Source: Leishmania infantum JPCM5 | Lineage: Eukaryota > Euglenozoa > Kinetoplastea > Trypanosomatida > Trypanosomatidae | Length of the DNA: 64,000 bases | Assembly: GCF_000002875.2 (NCBI RefSeq) | Contig: NC_009398.2 | Coordinates: 553,878-617,877, forward strand | Reading direction: 5' to 3' | Shown: piece after piece, positions 20,781 to 30,924 of the stretch | How the letters are laid out: every line of letters starts with the position of its first letter | How positions within the stretch are numbered: the stretch's first letter is position 1 | The notes under the pieces: model-generated | Told to the model about the DNA's origin: nothing | The model's input: the letters and a program-made list of their open reading frames with translations, nothing else | The model's database searches: none | Translations under genes and position numbers: made by a program

Positions 20781-21700
20781 AGGGAGGCGCCGAGCGAAGA
20801 AAAAAAAACGGGCAGGAGGTGCTTGTGCCCGTTGTTGTGCTTGCCACGGAGATAGGGGCAAGGACAACGTTGCCGCTTGCAGCTGATGCCATTCCGAGGC
20901 TCCTGGCTGTCCTTGTGTTTTTTCGCCCCGCCCTCCGCCGCAGAGCCATGCCAACCTCAACACAGGCGCCGACTTGCCGCCACCATGGCGGTAGGCGGCT
21001 GCGTGTGGATACCTTTCTCTCGCTATGCCGGACTCATCCATCTTATACCACAGCACGCAGCAGGGCAGCGCGCCTGTTCAGAGGTGTCTACAACGCTACG
21101 CCTCTACCGCATGCGTGTAATCAGAACTGCGCCGGCCTACGGCTTGTGCTGGCCATCAGCTTCCCCGCGCGTCATGTCCTTCACGGACGACGAGGCTCAT
21201 GGTGCCCCCACCACCTTTTTGCTGCAGGTCACGTTCACATCTGCACCGTTAGTGGCACCTCATGTGTATCAGCGCACCCCACCTCACCCCTGCTCTCTGC
21301 ACACATGCCCCCTCATCTCCCATATCTCCACCCATCGTTCACCTAGACCGGTTGCCCACATTGAACAACCTCACATCGGCGAGCTTGCGGTGTTCCGTGT
21401 AGATGCGCGGCCACAAGAGGCCACAGATGGCGACACACCGCTCACTCTGTCCTCCACTCGACTGAGCTTGTATATATGCGACGCTGCGGTTTGTCGCACC
21501 CCTGCGAAGCACCTCTTTTCCACCAGAGCCAGCCTCCCACGTGTGGAGCCGCTTCACACCGGCGCTTCTGCTCATCTTTCCGCACAAGGCACAAGGCGCT
21601 CCCGAAAAGTGCTCGTGCTCGGTGGCACGCTGCTATGCTGTAACCGTTGAAGGACGGCGCCGCCGACCTGTTCAACGGACCGACGGCTCTAGAAGCTGAG
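20781..21700. other. Intergenic region, no gene seen
   Basis: Presumed DLIC 3' UTR. Short frames only; composition is UTR-like (C/T and A-rich runs such as the A8 near 20802). Confidence 0.5.
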
Positions 21701-21739
21701 AGGCGCAGCCGACGCTGTAGCAGCAGCAGGGCCGCCTCC

Positions 21740-22670
21740 ATGACTGACCTCTCAGTAGGATTCAATGCCACTGCACTCGTACAACGTGCGCATGTTCGCT
21801 GCTTTTCCGTGGACGAGGCTCATTGCGCTCTTCGCCGAGTCCAAGAGACTGGGCGCTAAGTGCACGGCCGCTCTCGGTGCTGGCTGTATTTCGAACAGTG
21901 ACCTCAGCAAAACCCGGTGGTGCTGTCGTGCTACGCAGCGGCCTTCTAGACCTGCAGCCTTGCGGCTGTCAAGACCACCTGCTTCCTCTTCTGAGACATG
22001 CTTTAGTACATTCCGATACCCGGTGTGGTGAACAGCTTCTACACAACCGAGGCGGGCTGGTGCCCGAAGGGGGCCCGCACTTCACATGCGTCCTCTACAG
22101 CGCCATTGCGTCTATCATCGGCATCCTTGCTGGTGTTGCGGGCGTAGCAGCCTTCTTGTGCATCTTCTCCAAGCACAGCCACCGATTCAGTGTCATTGTC
22201 GCCACCGTCGTACCGGTCGTTGCCTGCATCTTCGACCTTGTCATTGCCGATCGCTAGAACCTCGCCATCGTCACCCGTGACCACGCCATGCACACCACGC
22301 GCGACGACATCGTGTACGAGGCGTTCTCCTGCCTTGCCTGCGTGGCGATAGTGCTGCCGTTGTTGCACGTCTGGCTGCGCGGCTCAGGGAGCATGGTCTG
22401 CGGCATCTTCACCGGCAGCGGGAACCTTGGTGCGAGCATGGCGTGCACGACGGGCTCGATCCTGTTGGAGAAGGTGTAGCCGATCGTGCCGAAAGGCGTG
22501 GGCACGTGCTACGTGGGCCCCTTGGAAATGCTGCCTGTTGTCGGTCATCTTCCTTCTGCCGCCGCTGACGAAGCCACTGAGCTTCCTGTTGATCCCGTCT
22601 GCGCGCATATGCGACCACATCGCTGTGGGGGGCCACGCTGTAAAGAAAGAGTCCCGTCGCCGTCAGGAGG
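21740..22670 (+). pseudogene. Decayed multi-spanning membrane-protein gene (unrecognised; amastin-like at best)
   Basis: From 21823 one frame reads through hydrophobic segments separated by in-frame stops at 22255-22257 and 22477-22479. The segments are LYSAIASIIGILAGVAGVAA, FSVIVATVVPVVACIFDLVI and YEAFSCLACVAIVLPLLHVW. Near 22530 the best reading jumps frame to CCLLSVIFLLPPLTKPLSFLL followed by a charged tail (HAVKKESRRRQEE). Four potential membrane helices with a basic tail recall small tetraspanning surface proteins such as amastins, but I do not see the amastin signature, so the family is open. The upstream part (21740-22020) probably carries further frameshifts. Confidence 0.5.
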
Positions 22671-23500
22671 AGGCGGGATGGTTCAACGACCGGCGACACG
22701 GCCGAGGAGCCGTTCAACGACACGAAGCGCGAGCGCCGTGCGCAGAGCTTGCTGGCGCATGCACTGGCAGCGTGGCCCTGTCGTTGATATTCCAACATCT
22801 TCCGCCCATCTCTCTGCGGTCATCACACGCGGCTGTTTCTGTTGGCCGCTTCGGCTTTCACTCCTTCTCCGTTTCACTGGAATCGCACACAGCGACAGGC
22901 TTTAGCTGTGCGGACGGGCGTCGCCGCTCCCCGCTGCTCCAGGTTTTCTGAGTGGCTCGTCCTCCGAAGCGGACGACGTGCTGCGAGACGAGCGCTGGTC
23001 CGCGCGAGGAGGAAATAGAGAGCTCAACTGCACCCACCAATGGCGATCGCGACCTCGTTTCCCCTCCCCTCCTACGACTTTGCCTCGCTCCCCCTCTTGC
23101 GCTCTTCCACAGCAACGCCGCGCCTTCGGAGTGGCTCTCCGCAACTGCGTGCCCTCGGCACCTCTCCGGTGCCGCCTGCCGGTACCCCAGGCAAGCGTGC
23201 GAGCAGTTTGGCGGTGACGCGCTGCCTGCCCATCTGCCATCCTCCCCTCCCTTCTCGCCTCTTTCCCCACTCTCCTCTCTGTCTCTGTCAGGCAGCCCCA
23301 TCTACTGTGTACTCTTTCTTCCGGAACTGCTCCGCGCGCCCCCATCGGCAGTGCCACACCTCATTACACGCAAGCACCCACACCAGTTGCCATTCTGTCG
23401 TTCCGGTTCTGCAATAGCCCCCACGCGCTCTTCGTTCCCTTTCCGTATTCCCCATCTCCCTTCCTCCACACACTTTCTCCTCCATCACCACAACTGGAAG
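22671..23500. other. Leader region of INO1
   Basis: No gene. The INO1 frame is open upstream without an ATG but crosses long pyrimidine tracts, so it is treated as leader. Confidence 0.5.
23222..23291 (+). promoter_or_regulatory. Candidate trans-splice acceptor for INO1
   Basis: Almost 70 nt of C/T (CCTCCCCTCCCTTCTCGCC...) ending TCTCTGTCAG, AG at 23290-23291, about 210 nt before the ATG. The strongest splice signal in the window. Confidence 0.55.
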
Positions 23501-25081
23501 ATGCCGGCAGTGCACGTGAAGAGCGACAAGGTGAAGTACACGCCTGAGGTGATCGAGTCGCTGTATGACTATGCCACGACGCGCGTGAGACGCAACACAG
23601 ACGGCACGGTGTCGGTGGAGCCGACGAAGTGCGGACTTCTGTTCCGCACGGCGCGCCAGGTGCCGCGGGTGGGCGTGATGCTGGTCGGCTGGTGCGGCAA
23701 CAACGGCACGACGGTGACGGCGGGTATCCTTGCGAACAAGCTGGGCCTGAAGTGGCGCACGCGGCGCGGCATGCAGTCAGCCAACTACTTTGGCTCCATC
23801 ACTCAGTCCAGCACCATCAACCTGGGCATGACGCGTGACATGGACGAGGTTTTCGTGCCACTCAAGGACTTGGTGCCGATGGTGTCGCCCGACAACCTGG
23901 TTATCGGTGGGTGGGACTGCAACAACATGAACCTCGGTGACGCGATGCGGCGCGCCGCCGTTCTGGACGTGCAGGTGCAGGACGCGCTCTACGATCATAT
24001 GAGAAAGCTGTGCCCGCTGCCGGCCATCTTCGATATTGACTTCGTCGCGGCGAACCAGAAGGATCGCGCGAACAATGTGCTCGACACGTGCGACCGCTGG
24101 GAGGCAGTGGAACAGGTGCGCAAGGACATCCGCGACTTCAAGTCGGCCAACAAGCTGGACAAGGTGATTGTGCTGTGGACTGCCAATACGGAGCGTTTCA
24201 GCGAGCACCGCGACGGTGTCCACGACACGGCCGAGAACCTGCTGGCGGCGTTGAAGCGCAACGAGTCGGAGTTGGCGCCGTCCACGTTGTACGCGATGGC
24301 GGCCGTTCTTGAAAAGTGCAGCTTCATCAACGGCGCGCCGCAGAACACGCTGTGCTCTGGGCTGGTGGAGATGGCGCGCGAGGCGAAGGTCTTCGTCGGC
24401 GGTGACGACTTCAAGAGCGGCCAGACCAAGATGAAGAGCGCCCTGGTGGAGTTCTTTGTCGGCGCCGGCATCAAGCCTGAGTGCATCGTCAGCTACAACC
24501 ACCTCGGCAACAACGATGGCTACAACCTGTCCAGCCACAAGCAGTTCTGCTCGAAAGAGATTACCAAGAGCAACGTGGTGGACGACATGATCAAGTCCAA
24601 CCAGGTGCTCTTCCCCGAAGGCACAAGAAAGCCGGACCACTGCATCGTCATCAAGTACATTCCCTACGTCGGGGACAGCAAGCGCGCGCTAGACGAGTAC
24701 ACCTTCTCCATCTTTATGGGCGGCCAGCAGACAGTAGTGCTGCACAACACCTGCGAGGACTCGCTGCTTGCAGCGCCGCTCATCATTGACCTTATCGTGC
24801 TCACCGAGCTCATGGAGCGCGTCACGATCAGCGCCAGCGACGACCTGCAGGCGCCGTCACCAGCGTCCTTCGAGCACATGGAGACGGTGCTGTCCATTCT
24901 GTCCTACCTGCTCAAGGCACCCGCCGTGCCGGAGGGCACGCCGGTTGTTAACGCGCTCAATCGCCAGAGGTCGGCCATCGAGAACGTGCTGCGTGCCATG
25001 ATTGGGCTTCCGCCCGACAGCAACATGCTGCTCGAGTGCCGCGTCCCCTTCATACGCGAGGAGCACGTCAACGGCAAGTGA
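23501..25081 (+). CDS. INO1: Myo-inositol-1-phosphate synthase
   Basis: NAD-dependent isomerase of glucose 6-phosphate to inositol 3-phosphate, the first committed step of de novo inositol synthesis for phosphatidylinositol, GPI anchors and surface glycans. The protein has 526 residues, the usual length for protozoan and yeast forms. Motifs: NAD-binding GWCGNNGTTV (from residue 63), then IGGWDCNNMNLGDAM, NTERFSEHRDGVHDT, FVGGDDFKSGQTKMKS and SYNHLGNNDGYNLSSHKQF, all diagnostic. The start at MPAVHVKSDKVKYTP fits the family; the upstream open frame is pyrimidine-rich leader. No targeting signal is seen, so it is probably cytosolic. Work in L. mexicana showed that this gene is needed for growth without inositol. 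Confidence 0.97.
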   Translation: MPAVHVKSDKVKYTPEVIESLYDYATTRVRRNTDGTVSVEPTKCGLLFRTARQVPRVGVMLVGWCGNNGTTVTAGILANKLGLKWRTRRGMQSANYFGSITQSSTINLGMTRDMDEVFVPLKDLVPMVSPDNLVIGGWDCNNMNLGDAMRRAAVLDVQVQDALYDHMRKLCPLPAIFDIDFVAANQKDRANNVLDTCDRWEAVEQVRKDIRDFKSANKLDKVIVLWTANTERFSEHRDGVHDTAENLLAALKRNESELAPSTLYAMAAVLEKCSFINGAPQNTLCSGLVEMAREAKVFVGGDDFKSGQTKMKSALVEFFVGAGIKPECIVSYNHLGNNDGYNLSSHKQFCSKEITKSNVVDDMIKSNQVLFPEGTRKPDHCIVIKYIPYVGDSKRALDEYTFSIFMGGQQTVVLHNTCEDSLLAAPLIIDLIVLTELMERVTISASDDLQAPSPASFEHMETVLSILSYLLKAPAVPEGTPVVNALNRQRSAIENVLRAMIGLPPDSNMLLECRVPFIREEHVNGK

Positions 25082-26400
25082 CCCCGTTACCCCTAAAGGC
25101 CCTCTCGTCGGCCATATATATATATATATCCCCTACTCTCTTGACAACCCCTTGTCTGTGCGACGCGGAACAAATCTTGTGCGACCTACCACCGCCTGCC
25201 CCCTCCCACACCTACACATACATATACATACACATACGTTCACGGGTTCTGCAGCTGTGCCGCTGCGATTTCGCGTTGCTGTGACTCTGTATGTGTATAG
25301 GTATGTGTGCGACGCAGCGTGGGAGGGTGGACGGGGTCACAGCTGGCGCAGCGACTCTCCGTCCCCCCGACCCGATTCCGTCCTTTTTCACACCGAAGAC
25401 AGCGACGGCCACGGGTGGTGAATGCGATCCGAGACGCAGCCCCATGCGTGCGTTCGATGTGGCAGCTGTGCGCGCTGCCTGTCGATCGGCGTAGAGTTCC
25501 GTATGGTAACATCGACTCTGGTTCGCCCAGTTTCCTGTTATCCCTCTACATGCTTTCCTATTTTCCTCGCCTCTCGCTGTAAGTATGCGCCTGCATGCGG
25601 CTGAAAAATGTGCGCGCGCTTGGCTGCTACGCCGGTGAGGGCCTCTGCGTTCGTATTATATCTCCGAATAGCGAGCTGAAATGCGCTCGAGTGTTGAACT
25701 CGCTGACGATGAAGTGTGTGCTCATGTTCTCTGCCCCACAAATCATTCTGCATGTGAGGATCGTGCTTGGCGCGAGCTGCTTGACCGGCGCGCACCCGTG
25801 GCGCGTCGCGGTACAACAAAGCACTTTCCGTTTGTACACGGTGTATCTATCCACGACCACGCAAGGCACTATTTGCCGCTCACGTGATCACCAAACCAGG
25901 GCCCTGCCAACCGATTGTGCGACACCGCGCACGAACGCCTCCGACGCGCTGGGCTCGCCATGGATGTTGCCCCCTTCTTTTTCACAGTGTGCCCCCCCAC
26001 CGTAAAGGTGGATGACAAGCGCGTTCTTCTCTCCTTCTCCTCTCCGCTTTCCAGCAACGATGAACGCGTGGACTGCGCACAATCTCCTTGGGCGATCGGG
26101 CCTCGTTTCCTGTTGCTGCGCTGCATGGGCTGCCTTGTGACTGCGCGAATCGACCACACCCACCCACACACACACACGCACAGAGACGACGGCTCCCCTG
26201 AAGCGTCTACACGGCCGTTGCGTTGCGTGCCGCGATCGAGGGCAAAAGGCAACAACGAAAAGAACCTCGCGTTGCTTCGAAGCGTTTTTTTTTGTCGTCC
26301 CGGCGGCGGCCCGCACCTCTGCCGCCTCCACAGCCGCCTCTCTCTTTCCCATCTTGCAGCGTCACCGTAAGCAGCGACAGTAGCCAGCGGTAAACCGCCC
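25082..26400. other. Intergenic region after INO1, no gene seen
   Basis: Presumed INO1 3' UTR with (TA)n at 25113-25129 and (CA)-rich patches near 25205-25240 and 26160-26180. No supported coding region. Confidence 0.55.
25113..25129. repeat. (TA)n microsatellite
   Basis: Short AT-alternating run just after the INO1 stop. Confidence 0.75.
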
Positions 26401-26411
26401 ACTTCAAGAGA

Positions 26412-27340
26412 TTGGCTCTGTCGTCCACCTTGCGGGGTATAAGCGGGCTCCTGCGCAACGTCAAGGGGGATTTCATGAATGAGGAGAACTACATCCACCC
26501 CGGTACTGTCGCTCTTTTCGTAAAGGCGCCTTGCGTGTGGAATATTTCGGTGTTGGGCATCAGCTGCGAGGCCTACGGCTCCATGTGTATCGTCGCCTAG
26601 AGTCGGTGCTGCTTCCTCGATAGGCGTTTTGACAGAGAGCACATCGACGTCTCTCGCTACGCCATGCTCGCGGACCGCTTCGGCATCGCGTGAAGGCTCG
26701 AGAAAAACTGCTGCGACCCTGGGGGGACTCGTGGAAGCCCGCCCGAGTGCTTTCTGTCCGACTCACTGCAGCGAGCTCATGATGGTGAGCCGATAAAGGC
26801 AGGAATTTCGTGGCACGGCTTGAAGGACGGGTGCTTGAATCGCGCCTGCTCCCCCCTCCTCCCCCCCCACCCCCACACACACACCCCGGCCCGCAGACAG
26901 GGAAGGTGAAGTGCTTCATTGGCTGTGACGCCGGCTGGTTTCTATTCCCGCAGCCGAAAGTCGGCAATGAAGGCGAGTGGAGCACGGTGCAGTTGACAGC
27001 AGACCGTACCGGTGACGGTGAGGATGAGGAGATCGTCGTCATTTCCGCCTTACGCTACAATACGGTTCTCGTTTATCTCCGGAGCGCAACCGCCGTGCAT
27101 CAGCGCGTTCACGGACACGAACAGCCGCTGCCGTTCCTGTAGGCTATTGGGTGTACCCAGCTCGCTGGGCGGCCAGCCGTTGTGCTGAGGCATTGTAGTG
27201 ATGCACATCGCTTGATGATACTGACCTACTCGGCGTCTGCTCGCTACGACGCCGACGTTATTGCGCGCGACTGTGGTTTTGCCGACGCCGTGACGGCCGA
27301 GCCAACAAACTCTATCGGACGGCAGCACTCACCAGTGTGT
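26412..27340 (+). pseudogene. Possible relic of an unidentified coding region
   Basis: One frame gives GLLRNVKGDFMNEENYIHPG...NISVLGISCEAYGSMCIVA, a stop (26598), then a second stop shortly after EHIDVSRYAMLADRFGIA. After a C-rich tract (about 26851-26890) the coding-like reading moves to another frame: GKVKCFIGCDAGWFLFPQ, DGEDEEIVVISALRYNTVLV, a stop near 27140, then RYDADVIARDCGFADAV. Balanced amino-acid composition across stops suggests a dead gene, but I recognise no family and a chance origin in GC-rich sequence is possible. Confidence 0.3.
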
Positions 27341-27344
27341 CATG

Positions 27345-28049
27345 AACTTCGCTTGTGAGAGAGTCCTGATAGCGCTTTACAAGGTGACGGGCCGCACCCG
27401 TGCGAGTCGCGCGCAAGCGACACCGCGGCGTGCTCGTCAACATGACGCAGTGGTGTCTCCGTTTCACTGCGCCACACCCCCGCACCTTCGGCTCCTTCTG
27501 CGTTGCGTTCCATTTTCGTCGTGTCGGGTGCCGCAAACCGAACGTTATGCCGTCGCCGGTGGTGCGCATGTGTCGCCCTTCCCCTTCTACACAAGCGCCC
27601 TTTGCATCCTGTGTTGTGGGTGTGCTCTTGGCCGCAGGAGGGGTTCCTCCACCCTGTCGTCCCCAGCCCATCGACGTGCGTGCTCAGACCACCAGCACCA
27701 CTACTGTTACTCGCCCCAGTCATCGCTCCGTTTTTGATTTGCCTTCACATTCTCTCATGCCGCCCCTCCCCCTCCCCGACCTCCTTGCCCGCTGCCTATG
27801 GGACCACTACTCGCGCCACCTCCCCCCTCTGACCACGCCCACCAACGCCGGCGAGCGCACACGCGTGCAGAGCCATCGTGTAGAGCACAAAAGAAAAAGA
27901 AGTATAAGAAGCAAAAAGCCAAAACGTTTTGCTTTTCGCGCCGCCGTACCGCACCTCTCCGCCGCCTGCCGCTTCGTTGCCCGCTCCCTTCAGGATCTGC
28001 CCCGGCGTGTGCGCTGCCGTTTCGTTCGCTGAGCACGCCGCATGCCGTC
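27345..28049. other. Leader region of tyrosyl-tRNA synthetase
   Basis: No gene. C/T tract at about 27738-27795 and an A-rich patch near 27889-27926. An in-frame ATG at 27798 exists but its extension is compositionally UTR-like. Confidence 0.5.
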
Positions 28050-30098
28050 ATGAACACGGACGACCGCTACAAGCTCCTCCGCAGCGTCGGAGAGGAGTGC
28101 ATTCAAGAAAGCGAGCTGCGCAACCTTATCGAAAAGAAGCCGCTCATTCGCTGCTACGATGGCTTCGAGCCCTCCGGCCGCATGCACATTGCCCAGGGCA
28201 TCTTCAAGGCGGTCAATGTCAACAAGTGCACCGCCGCCGGGTGCGAGTTTGTCTTCTGGGTGGCGGACTGGTTTGCGCTCATGAACGACAAGGTCGGCGG
28301 CGAACTGGAGAAGATCCGCATTGTTGGCCGGTACCTCATTGAGGTGTGGAAGGCGGCGGGCATGGACACGGACAAGGTTTTGTTTTTGTGGAGCAGCGAG
28401 GAGATCATGAGCCATGCCGACACGTACTGGCGCATGGTGCTCGATATTGGCCGCCAGAATACGATCGCCCGCATCAAGAAGTGCTGCACAATCATGGGCA
28501 AGACGGAAGGCACGCTGACGGCGGCACAGGTGCTGTACCCGCTGATGCAGTGCTGCGACATCTTCTTTCTCAAGGCTGACATCTGCCAACTGGGCCTGGA
28601 CCAGCGCAAGGTGAACATGCTCGCACGCGAGTACTGCGACCTGATTGGCCGCAAGTTGAAGCCGGTCATTCTGTCACACCACATGCTGGCCGGTCTGAGG
28701 CGGGGGCAGGCGAAGATGAGCAAGAGTGACCCGGACAGTGCCATCTTCATGGAAGACACCGAGGAGGATGTGGCACGTAAGATCCGTCAGGCCTACTGTC
28801 CGCGTGTCAAGCAGTCCGCCAGCGCCATCACAGATGACGGGGCGCCGGTCGCCACGGACGACCGCAACCCGGTGCTGGACTACTTCCAGTGTGTCGTCTA
28901 CGCCCGACCCGGCGCTGTGGCGGCTATTGACGGCACCACGTACGCGACCTACGAGGACCTCGAGCAGGCTTTTGTGAGCGACGAGGTCAGCGAGGATGCC
29001 CTCAAGTCGTGCCTGATTGATGAGGTGAACGCCCTGCTGGCGCCGGTGCGCCAGCACTTTGCGTCAAACGAGGAGGCTCACGAGCTGCTGGAGGCGGTTA
29101 AATCGTACCGCAAAGGTGGCGCGACGCTTCCACTGGCCGAGACAGCGCTCCCTGCCGCCCCCGAAAAGCCGCACGCGTGCATGTGGATGCCGGCGCTGCT
29201 GAAGGTGCCGCTGGATGTCGCGGAGGGGATGATCAAAGCCACTGAGGACTTCATCGCCGCCCATCCGGGGGGCACGGTGACAGTGGTGTTGCCTGACTGG
29301 TCGGCGGTGGCCAGTGACGAAATCACCGGGGTGGAGAAAGACATCTCGGCCGCCCTGCAGGTAAACTGTGCGCTTCTAAAGGCGTATGGACTGCCGAACT
29401 CGGTGAAGATTGTGACGGAGAACGAGGTCATTCTCGGCAACCGCAACGACTTCTGGGTGAGTGTAATCGGCATTGCTCGCAAGAACCTGCTGAGCCACAT
29501 CGAGGAGCTGTACGGGGGAGAGTTACGCAACGCCGGCCAGGTCATTGCTGCCCTCATGCGCGTTGCCACGGCTCTGATGCTCTCCGTCTCGCACGTCATC
29601 TCAACCTCGCTGGATGGGCACATCAACGCCTTCGCCCGCGAGTACACGAAGGAGCGCATCGAGTGCGTGCAGACGCTGGAGGGACGCATCCCGGCGCTGC
29701 ACCGCCCTGGCGCCGCCCCGGCGGTGCTCGGTGCCGACGACGTCCTATACCTGGACGACAATGACATGGACATCCGCCGTAAAATCAAGAAAGCGTACTC
29801 GGCGCCGAACGAGGAGGCCAACCCGGTCATATCGGTCGCCCAGCACCTTCTCGCACAGCATGGAGCCCTCAACATCGAGCGCGGGGAGGCCAACGGCGGC
29901 AACGTAAGCTACAACACGCCAGAGGCTCTCGTGGCAGACTGCGGCAGCGGCGCTCTTCACCCTGCCGACCTCAAGGCGGCGGTGCTACAGCTGCTGCTGG
30001 ATCGGTCGGCGCAGGCGCGCGCGTTGCTCAACGGCGAGCTCAAGAAGAATATGACCGCTCTTCGTAACGCGGAGAAGAAGATGGCAAAGAAGAGGTAA
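28050..30098 (+). CDS. TyrRS: Tyrosyl-tRNA synthetase, double-length pseudo-dimer
   Basis: Class I synthetase charging tRNA-Tyr. The 682-residue length is about twice the archaeal/eukaryotic minimal enzyme. The N-terminal half carries the class I signatures HIAQG (HIGH-like, H46) and KMSKS (222-226), with CYDGFEPSGRMHIAQG typical of TyrRS. The C-terminal half (about 360-682) repeats the fold (MWMPALLKVPLDVAEGMIKA, LSVSHVISTSLDGHINAFA) but lacks both motifs, so only one active site per chain is expected. This matches the published L. major TyrRS structure, a single chain imitating a dimer. The chosen ATG gives MNTDDRYKLLRSVGEE; an upstream in-frame ATG at 27798 would add an 84-residue, low-complexity extension that I reject. 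Confidence 0.96.
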   Translation: MNTDDRYKLLRSVGEECIQESELRNLIEKKPLIRCYDGFEPSGRMHIAQGIFKAVNVNKCTAAGCEFVFWVADWFALMNDKVGGELEKIRIVGRYLIEVWKAAGMDTDKVLFLWSSEEIMSHADTYWRMVLDIGRQNTIARIKKCCTIMGKTEGTLTAAQVLYPLMQCCDIFFLKADICQLGLDQRKVNMLAREYCDLIGRKLKPVILSHHMLAGLRRGQAKMSKSDPDSAIFMEDTEEDVARKIRQAYCPRVKQSASAITDDGAPVATDDRNPVLDYFQCVVYARPGAVAAIDGTTYATYEDLEQAFVSDEVSEDALKSCLIDEVNALLAPVRQHFASNEEAHELLEAVKSYRKGGATLPLAETALPAAPEKPHACMWMPALLKVPLDVAEGMIKATEDFIAAHPGGTVTVVLPDWSAVASDEITGVEKDISAALQVNCALLKAYGLPNSVKIVTENEVILGNRNDFWVSVIGIARKNLLSHIEELYGGELRNAGQVIAALMRVATALMLSVSHVISTSLDGHINAFAREYTKERIECVQTLEGRIPALHRPGAAPAVLGADDVLYLDDNDMDIRRKIKKAYSAPNEEANPVISVAQHLLAQHGALNIERGEANGGNVSYNTPEALVADCGSGALHPADLKAAVLQLLLDRSAQARALLNGELKKNMTALRNAEKKMAKKR

Positions 30099-30924
30099 GA
30101 GGGGCTTTTGGAGTCAGGGGAAGGGGTGCGTGTGGTATAGGTGAAGAGGCGGCCCCCTCCTCTGTGCCGAACTTCTCTCTCCACCCGCCTCGTTTCGTTT
30201 CGTTACACGCGTGTAACGGTGTGTATAACGGGTTTGCATGTGAGTCAAGTACTAAGCCGCCCCGAGCCAACCTCAAGTAGGAGGGGAAAAAGGGGGCCAT
30301 GCGCAATGTCTGTCTCGCCTGCACACGCGTCTTTGTGCCTTCACCAGGCACTGACGCGTGGCGCGGCAAGGCCGCACCGGTCTAAAACAGGAACGAAAAG
30401 CTAGCAGATACGGGCGCACTACGCTCAGCCGATGATCGGCTGATACCTCAAGGCACGAGAGAAGAGGAAGCAATCAGACGCATGCGCGCGCCATGACGGC
30501 TGTATATTGCTGGGCTACCTCATCGACTCACTCAACAACCCGCTCCACTCCGCAGATGTTGCGGTATCCTTGTTTTTTTTTTTCACAGGGCACCAGGTGG
30601 GCGCAGCACACAACGCGGCACTTCGAACGAAAGCGTCGCGCCTGTTTGTTTCTGTGCCGTGGTTGTGTGTTGCCCTTGCTTCCACGCTCTCCTCTTCCCT
30701 CTTCCCGCGTCTCTCTGCGCTCACCCAACGCCTCGGCCGCTTTCTTTTCGTGGCTGTTGCCTGCCAACGCAACGACACAGGAGCAGGAGAGGCGATCGCC
30801 GATTTCCTTCTTGTGTAATCCCCTCCTCCTCCCCCCCTCCCCCCACGCCTTCGACACTCTGCATACGGAAGTGGTGAGGCAGGCGCGCACACACATATAT
30901 ATGTGTGCGTGATGCGTAGCAACG
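30099..30924. other. Intergenic region, no gene seen
   Basis: Includes a T12 run near 30571-30582, a C/T tract at about 30803-30850 and the AT palindrome just before the next start. Confidence 0.55.
30889..30906. repeat. 18-bp perfect palindrome
   Basis: CACACATATATATGTGTG is self-complementary. It lies about 20 nt before the next gene's ATG and would form a hairpin in the 5' UTR if transcribed downstream of the splice site. Confidence 0.65.

Noticed and set aside
22952..23500. N-terminal extension of INO1
   Set aside because: No ATG in the extension, and it crosses the strongest pyrimidine splice tract; the known protein length fits the 23501 start.
27798..28049. Upstream ATG start for TyrRS
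   Set aside because: The extension is low-complexity P/H/R/K text from leader sequence; 682 residues from 28050 match the known enzyme.
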